Shown here: positions 48,101 through 57,100 of the stretch, in pieces
Numbering within the stretch: the stretch's first letter is position 1
How the letters are laid out: each line of letters opens with the position of its first letter
Origin: Eustoma russellianum
Lineage: Eukaryota > Streptophyta > Magnoliopsida > Gentianales > Gentianaceae
Length of the DNA stretch: 64,000 nt
Direction: 5' to 3'
Assembly: GCA_036186865.1 (NCBI GenBank)
Contig: AP025057.1
Coordinates: forward strand, 23,262,348 to 23,326,347
The notes under the pieces: model-generated
The model's database searches: none
The model's input: the letters and a program-made list of their open reading frames with translations, nothing else
What the model was told of the DNA's origin: nothing
Position numbers and translations under genes: made by a program

Positions 48101-51100
48101 ATACGGCCTGTGCGTCGTTTATTCTGTTGAAATTTTATTTTGCAAGTAGTTAGATTTTCTTTATTATCGTAATAAATGAAGAATCAAGCTACCAAGATGG
48201 TGATGGCAAGACATACCAAGGAAGAGTGGACTCCATGGAAATGGAGGCACTAGCTCAAGTTTAGAAGATATGTACTATTGTAAATGTTGCAATAGATAGT
48301 CGAAATTTCACATAGGGTTGTCTTTATGATCTTCATTTGGTCTCATGAACATCATATTTAGTTTGGACATGCTATGTCACGTTTACATATTTATTATTTG
48401 GTATGCGATGCATGGATGATATATTATATATGCATATAAAATGCTTGGATACAATATATATAATGCAAGTTGATCTAAGTTGAACGCTCATTAATAATTT
48501 AAGTCTTAATGTCATCCATGTCTTAAACACCTATTAAAACTAGGATTGTATTAAAGTAGGTATTACCAAAGCAATGTGCTTTAATCGTTCCTGACTAAAT
48601 AGGATGAGTAAGAGTGCTACTCATATGTTTAAAATTGGCTAGACTTATTTAGCCTATCAAAATAACATTTATATCCCTTCTGTGTATGAGAATACCCAAG
48701 AAACATGCACTTCTCTGATCTCATATCCAGCTTACTTCTAAATTACTCTGGAATGTGTATAAACAATGCAACCAAACACTTTATAGGCAGTTCAAATAAC
48801 AGGTTAGAATCAGGAAAGCAAGCAGATAAAGCATTTTTAGGAGTTATAAAGTTTAGAACCTTAGATGGCATTCTATTAATCAGGTGAGTAGCAGTGAGTA
48901 CACTCTCTCCCCAGAAGTGCTTAGGGACTTCCATAGACATCATAATCGCCATTGTTACTTCAACAAGATACCTATTCTTTCTTTCTGCTACTCCATTTTG
49001 TTGTGTGGTGTAGGTGCAAGAGGCCTGGTGGAGAATGCCCTTAGTGTTGAGATATTCCTTAAGGGATGTTTCCAAATATTCAAGACCATTATCAATTCTT
49101 AAAGTTTTCAATATGGTATTAAACTGATTTTGTATCATGCACATGAATTTCTTAATGATGTCTCCAACTTCACATTTGTGTGTCATCAACTAAAGCCATG
49201 TAAGTCTGGTATGATCATCAACAGATGAGATGAACCATTTTGCATCATTAATGTTTGCTACTTGTAAAGGTCCACATATATCAGAATGAATTAAATTGAA
49301 TGGAGCACTACTTATATAATCTTTCCTTGGACAATTGGTTCTGCAACTTTTTGCAAACAAGCATTCTTCACAAAATAAATCAGATTGTTTGACATTGGTG
49401 AACAAAGCTGGCATGAGCCGTCTTAGGTACAAGAAGTTAGGATGCCGTAATCTCTTATGTCATAGCAAAATACTCAATATTCTTACTAGCAATCATACAA
49501 GATCCTATATTAGTTTGATTACTGAGAGAACTTGACTCTTCAGCTTGGAGGATGAAGAGTCCATTGACCCTGTTAGCACTGCCAATCATTTTCTTGGAGA
49601 GATCTCCTGAAAATAAAATTTAAAGTGTGAGAACCTTACTTCACAAATATTATCTTCAGCGATCTTTCCTACAGATATCAAATTAAAACTTAGCTCAAGT
49701 ATGAACAACACATTTTTTAGTTTCAAGTTCTCTGTTAACTTAATGTTTCCACACCCAACTATACTGATTCCAGCAACATTAGCCACCTTAACTCTAGCAG
49801 GGGCATTAAATGAGACAACGTCAGTTAATTTTTTTTTTGATTCCAAGTCTTCTGATGTGTGGCACCAGAGTGAACAATCCAAGTAGACAGGAGTTTAGAA
49901 TCTTTACCATAGCCAGCCATAGTGGCCTGAACAGCTTCCTGGTTTGTATCCAGATGTTGTTGTTGGGTTTGATATTGCTTCATAAACTGGATAATGGCAT
50001 CTAGTTGACTTTGGATTGGAACATCTGAAGGTCCAGTGACACAATTGCTGGAAACGTTTGGATTGGAGCCTCTCCAAGTATTTCTGGTAAAGGCTTGAGA
50101 CCTCCCGGGTTCAAGATTCTTCCAATGTTCATTGAATCTGGGTGGAGGTCTACCATGCTTTGCAAAGCATCTTTCGACCAGTTTAGTTACAGAATTTACA
50201 AAAGGGTCTAAAGTCATTACCCCTTCTGTGATCATTATGGGATGTTGAAACATATCTCTTGGCTGCTATATTAGCAGTGGTGTGATCATTTTTAGGAAGC
50301 TGTGGTGCAGACACAGCCATTGCAGTCCCTTCAGTAGTTGAAAAGGAACTCATCATGAGTTTTATTCCGCTTTTCTCTTGTCTTATGTCAAAAAATACAA
50401 TATTCATAGAGGTAGAGGTTTAGTGCCAAGGCTTCGTCCTCTAACAGCATCAAACTCCTTGTTCAAACCAGTTAGGAACCTGAAGATCCTTCTGGTTTCA
50501 GTGATACTTTTATGCATCTTATCTGCTTCATGACTTGGCCATTTATGGGAATCATATACATTAATTCGTTGCCAAATTCGTTGCAACTGTCCAAAATACA
50601 CATTTACTGGAGAGTCTCCTTGCTTGATGTCATGAAGCATGACATCTAGCTCGTAGAACTCAGAAATATTATCCACTTTGGAGTGCATATCTTGCGCTGC
50701 ATTCCAAACTCAGCAGCAGAGACATAAAAGATGAAATTGTCGCTGATATCAGTGGTCATTGATACAATCAACAATATATGATCATGGAATTTTCAGCATT
50801 CAATACTTTAAAATGAGCATCGCTTTCATTTGGGATATCAATTTCAGATTTACAGTAATCTTCCTTACCTTTGCCAGTAATAAACATTTTGACAGCTCTA
50901 GACCAGGCCAGATAATTGTTCCCATTCAGTTTGTGGTTGGTTATGGTAACAGGAGTAGAATCAACTGCGTTATGGCTCGAGCTCACTCCTGTCGAATTAG
51001 TAGGAACAACAGCATGGCTAGGATTAGATGGAGCTTCGCTTCCAACAGATTCCATATCTTAGTTTTTCAAGTGCAGATAGTTTGAAACTGAACAGATTGA

Positions 51101-54100
51101 AGAATGTGAAGAGTAACCAGAAAGTTTGAATTGTGTGTTTCCAACAGTATTTATGTACTAGCATTTAGCTTCTGCGAAATTTCTGAGATTGATAAAGGAG
51201 ACATTGTTGTCCATCACTTGACCCACAATGGTTGCCACCTATTTCTGCTTACCTTCGGAGACTTCATACGGTGAAACTGTAAAGAACTTTTCTTCTTTAT
51301 CTTCGTCGCATCTGAAAGTATAGATACCATGGATGATTTTTTTGACATAAAATCCGGTTGGAGCAAGTTTACCCAAGCCAAATTGACACAGAATAAAGGT
51401 TTCATGTCTAGATTGTCTTGAGATCAGAATGATCTAAACATTTTCAAAAAGATGTAAGGAACTTTCATGTTCCGACCGTTTGTAACGGCGGCTGGAGAAG
51501 CTAGAGCAGCCGAAAAAGGCTTCGGCGACTATGGGCTGGTGGATCTGAGTGGTACCCGAGGGGTGCGGGGGAGGTAAGTTACCCTTGGCGGAGAAAGGTG
51601 TTTTGAAGAGAAGGATTTTTAGTCAGAGAGAGAAAATGGCGTTCATCAAAATAACATGGCGTAGACATAATCCCTATGATTAAGTAATTCTAAAGCTATA
51701 CAATCAGCATATTTACGGAAATGAAATATCAATTTTCGTTCCCTACTTTACGTACAATCGGACCATATCTGACGCATGCTAATAATTCCACATCTTCGTT
51801 ATTTATATATGTATCTCCCATATCTTCTAGTAACCATTCCAATAATAATTATTTATAAACTCGAAGAAACCCATGAACTAATAATAAAAGAGCTAAATCA
51901 GCTTTTGCAGGGTCAAAATGCGGAGGAGCTTGACTTCAAGCTCATTTCATTTTAAGCAATCAGCTTAGCTCGGAGCATGTACAGCCTATCATAAAGGCTA
52001 TAAGAATTTAGACACTATTACTCAAACTTCAAGAATTTTTGTTTTCAAAACAATCAAATTTCAAGATTTATTTCAGGAAGAACATCCAAAATGTGAAACC
52101 GGAAAGAGATTCACAATCGGGTTGGGATCTTTTAGCCCACTCCATATCCTATTTTCTATCCGTTCATTCCAAATTGGTGTACATGACATGATCTCACAAA
52201 ATGGGATAGAAGACAAGACACGGTAGAGCTAAAAAATCTTTATCCTTCACAAACTTATAAGCAATCCACATAACTTTGATAATAACAAGACAAATTAGAA
52301 ACGTATACTTTATTCTTACTTGTTTCTCGAAGCTTTTGTATCTCGAGCAAACATCTTGTAAGAGAGCAACTGTCCTTCTAAATGCTGAAGCAGCTTATTA
52401 ACCCTGCTTACTTCAAACCTGGTGGGTTTAATTCCAAACTCTACTTCATGCCAGTCATGAATGAATTTGGGCTCATTTTCTCTTGTCTGGTGAACATAAG
52501 TACATTCACCGGCATCTTCATTGGGCGCAAAGCCTTTTCCGCCATCATAATCCAAAGGAAAGATGTACAAATAGCGCCTCCATTTTGCAGAAAAGTTAGG
52601 ATGGAACTCCCGCGATACCTGAGATATTTACATGTCTATAAGTGTCTTGTTTTTCAGGCACAATTTAGTTGCCACCACCAGCATCATAAAAAACTGAACT
52701 TCCATTACTTCTAAGTGAAAAGAAGACAGATAAATGGCGTACTCCTCCGCTTACGGGTATACAATTATATGAAGTACCTTACTGACACAGATAACCTTGA
52801 TCTTTCCTGGGGCTCCCTCATTGATTGCTTCTTTTACTTCTTGAGGTGTAACATCCTTTCTCCAAGTATCTGGGCATAGAAGTATTGAAGTTACCACAAG
52901 TGCAAGTATCTGAAGAATATCACTAGAAACTGAGTAACCAGATTCTCCTCTCGTTTTTCATGTCTGCCTGTGTGTTTATCCTTGCGTCAGCTGGTAGAAA
53001 ATTAATAGATCCTAACACCAAAGTTTGGTGTTATTTTGGTTCCTGGAATAATTGCATTAGTGAAATCAAATTCAGCACTAACCAACGGTTAGCCTGTTAG
53101 ACAGGGAAGAAGTCTAGTCGTAAGACTATCTCTGCTGAAACTTGAAAGATCCAGATATTAAGCATTGTGAACTACTATTGCACCAGTTATCCTGTGTAGA
53201 TTCCCCATCCACTGAATAGAGGTTCAATTGTAAAAAGTTTTCCTTATAGTTTCGATTTAACTTTTAATTTGTTCAACTAATTATGCGATCCATATAAAGG
53301 AAATATTCAATACACGTATAGCTAGTGACAAAGACAAGGGAAATAAATTCGAAAATCCTTGGATGTTTGAAATCTGAGTATCTCATCATCACTTGATTGT
53401 CATATTATAGCCTAGCTGACTACAGTCTATCTCTATAAAAACCCTATAATTGATGGAATTGGATACTATGCACAGCCTCCCTAATTATGGGGAAAAAATA
53501 TCAGATCTATTTCCGAACTTAGATCACATCCTAACTATCAAATCAAAACATATTACACTTAAGTGTACATATCACACAAATCATTCAGTCGTTTCAACAA
53601 TCCTTGCAGTTTAATAAGGGAACAAACACACACCTAAAGAGAGCATTTCGCATAAGCAAAGAGCGACTAGATTCCAACACAGTGTTATGAGCCGGGAAAT
53701 AGATCATGCCATGGAGAGTGATGCGACTGTTTTTTCCTTCTCGGACTGGCCGAAATGTTCTCATTTACGTCCTATGGTACTGTAGTCCCAACCTGCCTTG
53801 CGGAAGTCGGCCCTCTTCTCACTTGCTCTCAAGTAAAGAAGTTATGTTTAATTAGGAACGGCATACACTTACTTTTATTCAATAAACGTCTTTGTATAGG
53901 AAGGCAGAAATACAATCACAAATCTGATAAACATTGAAGACTCAAATTCAAATCTAATATCTTGAGCACTTATGCTTGTCCCATCCTAAAGATAATCTTT
54001 ATTCTGAAGCTAAGCCTACTACTCAATAATCAAATAAACGAAAATGAACAGAAATAAACATGTATCCTTATCCTTTCCTTCCCCATTATCCCATCCCTCT

Positions 54101-57100
54101 TTGTGTCCTTTGATCAATAACACAGCCAACTATGTCCCTATTCTGGGAATGAAAAGAAAATGTCGTGAAAGAGCGAAAAATATTGCAATTTAAATCTTCA
54201 AACCCTTCCATAAAACAGCATCATTTATTATACTCTTATATAGTTTGTCAATTGACAGAATGAAAAAATATTACACCCTATCTTCCTTCCATCTTACCTT
54301 ACAAATAAGATTATCGGGAGCTGATTTATGACAGCAAGTGATTCAACAATACCTTTGAAATCAACATTTCTTAACAGCCTAAAACTGGTTTCTTCACTAG
54401 AACTCACCCATCAGGAAAACGAACAACCACAAATGCACGTGGTAACAAATAAAATTCCCCGAGAGAGGGGGGCTAAACAATTCCAAGAGCAGATGTTTTA
54501 AATGCCATAGTTTTTTTTTTGGCAAGTTATATTTCATAGATATTAAAATAAGCATACAAAGTAGTGAATTGTTCAATCTGCTTTCAAACCATCAACAGGC
54601 TAAGCCTATTTCTAGGAATCAATTCAAAGTCCTATCAAAAGGAAGACCAAAACTGTTGCTTTGGTCTCTTTTCTCTACCCCTACCTCTACCATATCGTTT
54701 AACAGCCTTAACGCCAATGCCTTCCGTTAATTCGACACTGCATCAAACTGTTGAATTTGTTATTTGACGTTACACTCCTTGACATGAGACATAGTGGAAA
54801 CATGAACATCTGTTCATGTTCAATTTTCACAATATCATCATTTTCATTTCCTAGTTTATTGGAGCGTTTTTTCATTTCCTAGGTTACCATCACAAGTAAC
54901 CTAGATACTCAACTCATCCATAAAAACATTCATGAAGTAATGTTAACACCACACTGGAAGGAGACCGTTGATAAAGAAATGAATGTACTAATAAAAACCA
55001 ACACCTGGAAGCTAACACCACTAATAAAAGGGGTTAATCCAGTTAGTTGCAGATGGATTTTTTCAATAAAATACAATACAGACGAAACAATAAACATATT
55101 CAAATCCAGATTAGTAGCTAGAAGATTCACTCAAACCCATAGAATATACTATTTAGAAACATTTGCTCCACTAGCAAAACTAAATATTGTTAGGGCAATA
55201 TTCTCCGTAACATAAACTTAGACTGGATATTGTATCAACTAGATATCAAAAATGTCCTTTTAAATGGAGAATTACAAGATGTGTATATGCATGTTCCTCC
55301 GGGATACAAAAATGAAACCAACAAAGACATGGTATATAAACTAAATACATCCCTCTATGGCCTCAAGTAGTCTCTCAGGGCTTGGTTTCAGAAGCTCACC
55401 AAAAAAAATAAAGAGCAAGATTTTGTACAGTGCCATAGTGATCATATTTTATTTATTCACAATTCTGAAAATGGACAACTATCTTCCTAATTGTCTACAT
55501 AGATGTATATAATCATCACAAGAAACAATGTGTCAGGAATTCAAGACACCAAAAGAAAACTATCACAACATTTAAAGTCAAAGATCTTGGAGAACTTAGA
55601 TGTTTCCTTGGAATGGAAGTAGCGAGAAATAAAGAAGCAACCTGCATATCACAAAGAACGTATATACTTAACTTACTTAGAAATACTGATATGCTAGTGT
55701 GCAAACCAGCCTCAACACCAGTAGAACCAAAAACATATGAGATACTACTCCAATTGACAAACTAACATACTAAAAACTGGTAGGAAAATTAATATACTTG
55801 TCTCACACCAGACCAATTTGGGCTGTTCAAAGACAGATAAGGGGTCTACTACAAGTTATTGTACATATGTGTGGGGGACTTAGTAACCTAGAGAAGCAAG
55901 AAGCAAGGAGTAGTAGCTAGAAGCATCACAGAAGCAAAGTCGCGGGGCTTGACATTGGGAATATGTGAAGGAATATGGCACAAGACATTCTTAACAGATC
56001 CCAAACAGAAGAATGGCAATCTTGTCCAAGTGTTCTGCGATAATGTCTCAACGATCAATATGGCAAAAAACCAAGTTCAACATGACAAATCTAAACATGT
56101 GGACATCGATAGACATTTTATCAGAGAGAAACTTAAAGATAAACTTATTAGCATGGAGCATGTATCCACTAAAGACCAGTTGGCTAACATGCTAATCAAA
56201 CCAGTCTTAGTTCGAGTATTTCAACATTTATTGTCTAATCTTGGTTGTATTGATATCCACAACCAAACTTGAATGGGGTGCAGAAATATACACGGGTGAA
56301 AAAAGATATACTCTAGACTAAATATATTATATGTTACCATACTTAGTATTGTAATGATTTGATATAATTAGGGGTGTACATATGATTTCCGTAAATAGGA
56401 GATCACGTTGATCTCATATCCTAGAATCAAATAGTTGCCTAAAATAAAGAGATCTGATTGATCTCTCATTAGTCTACGGATAGGCTATAAATAGGTGAAT
56501 ATATTCTACTAAGTTAAACAATAAAGGTTGCCTCTTCTTTATCTTTACAAACCATTGAGCTCGGTCGACGAGGAAGACTAATGTAATTCAGTGCATAGGA
56601 GATTTTAACATCAGTGGGATTAATATTGTCAGTGGAGGACTGATAGCGAGACAAACTATTCCAACTGTCGATGAAGATGGTGAATGGGAATTGCCATTAT
56701 GAAGGAAGATGGAGGTAATTTTTTAGCCTAACCCAGAATAGCAAACCCAGATGGAGTTTTTATGTGACAAAATTTTGATCTTAGACAATATTTGTAGTGT
56801 GACACGTTTCTGATTTTGCCCCAAGTTTCTGCTTTGACTAGTTTTTTTTAAAAAAAAATTAACTTTAGCCAAGTTTTGGGGTACATGGTATCAGTTATTT
56901 CAGCAGAAAATAGCTTGGGGATCAAAACTCGCGTTTTTATGGATTCAAGATTATGGACCTGTAGTTCTTTTTTCCCTTTTCATAATTTTGTCAAATATCA
57001 CAACAAAACTAAGTACAAAATGGCCATAAGCATCCAATGCAGACTTTATTTAAAAACATTAGAGAAGAAGGCGTAAAAAATCGTAAAGGAATAAACACCA

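Noticed and set aside
52861..52910. Longer version of the TWRKDV exon starting upstream at ATACTTGCAC
   Set aside because: The frame is open there, but the catalytic exon ends in one base of a Tyr codon that only the CCCAG|AT acceptor completes, and family wording (SFYTWRKD) fits that choice.
53700..53940. Possible small gene in the 4.3-kb intron
   Set aside because: No start context, splice sites or recognisable protein wording; probably intron or an old repeat.
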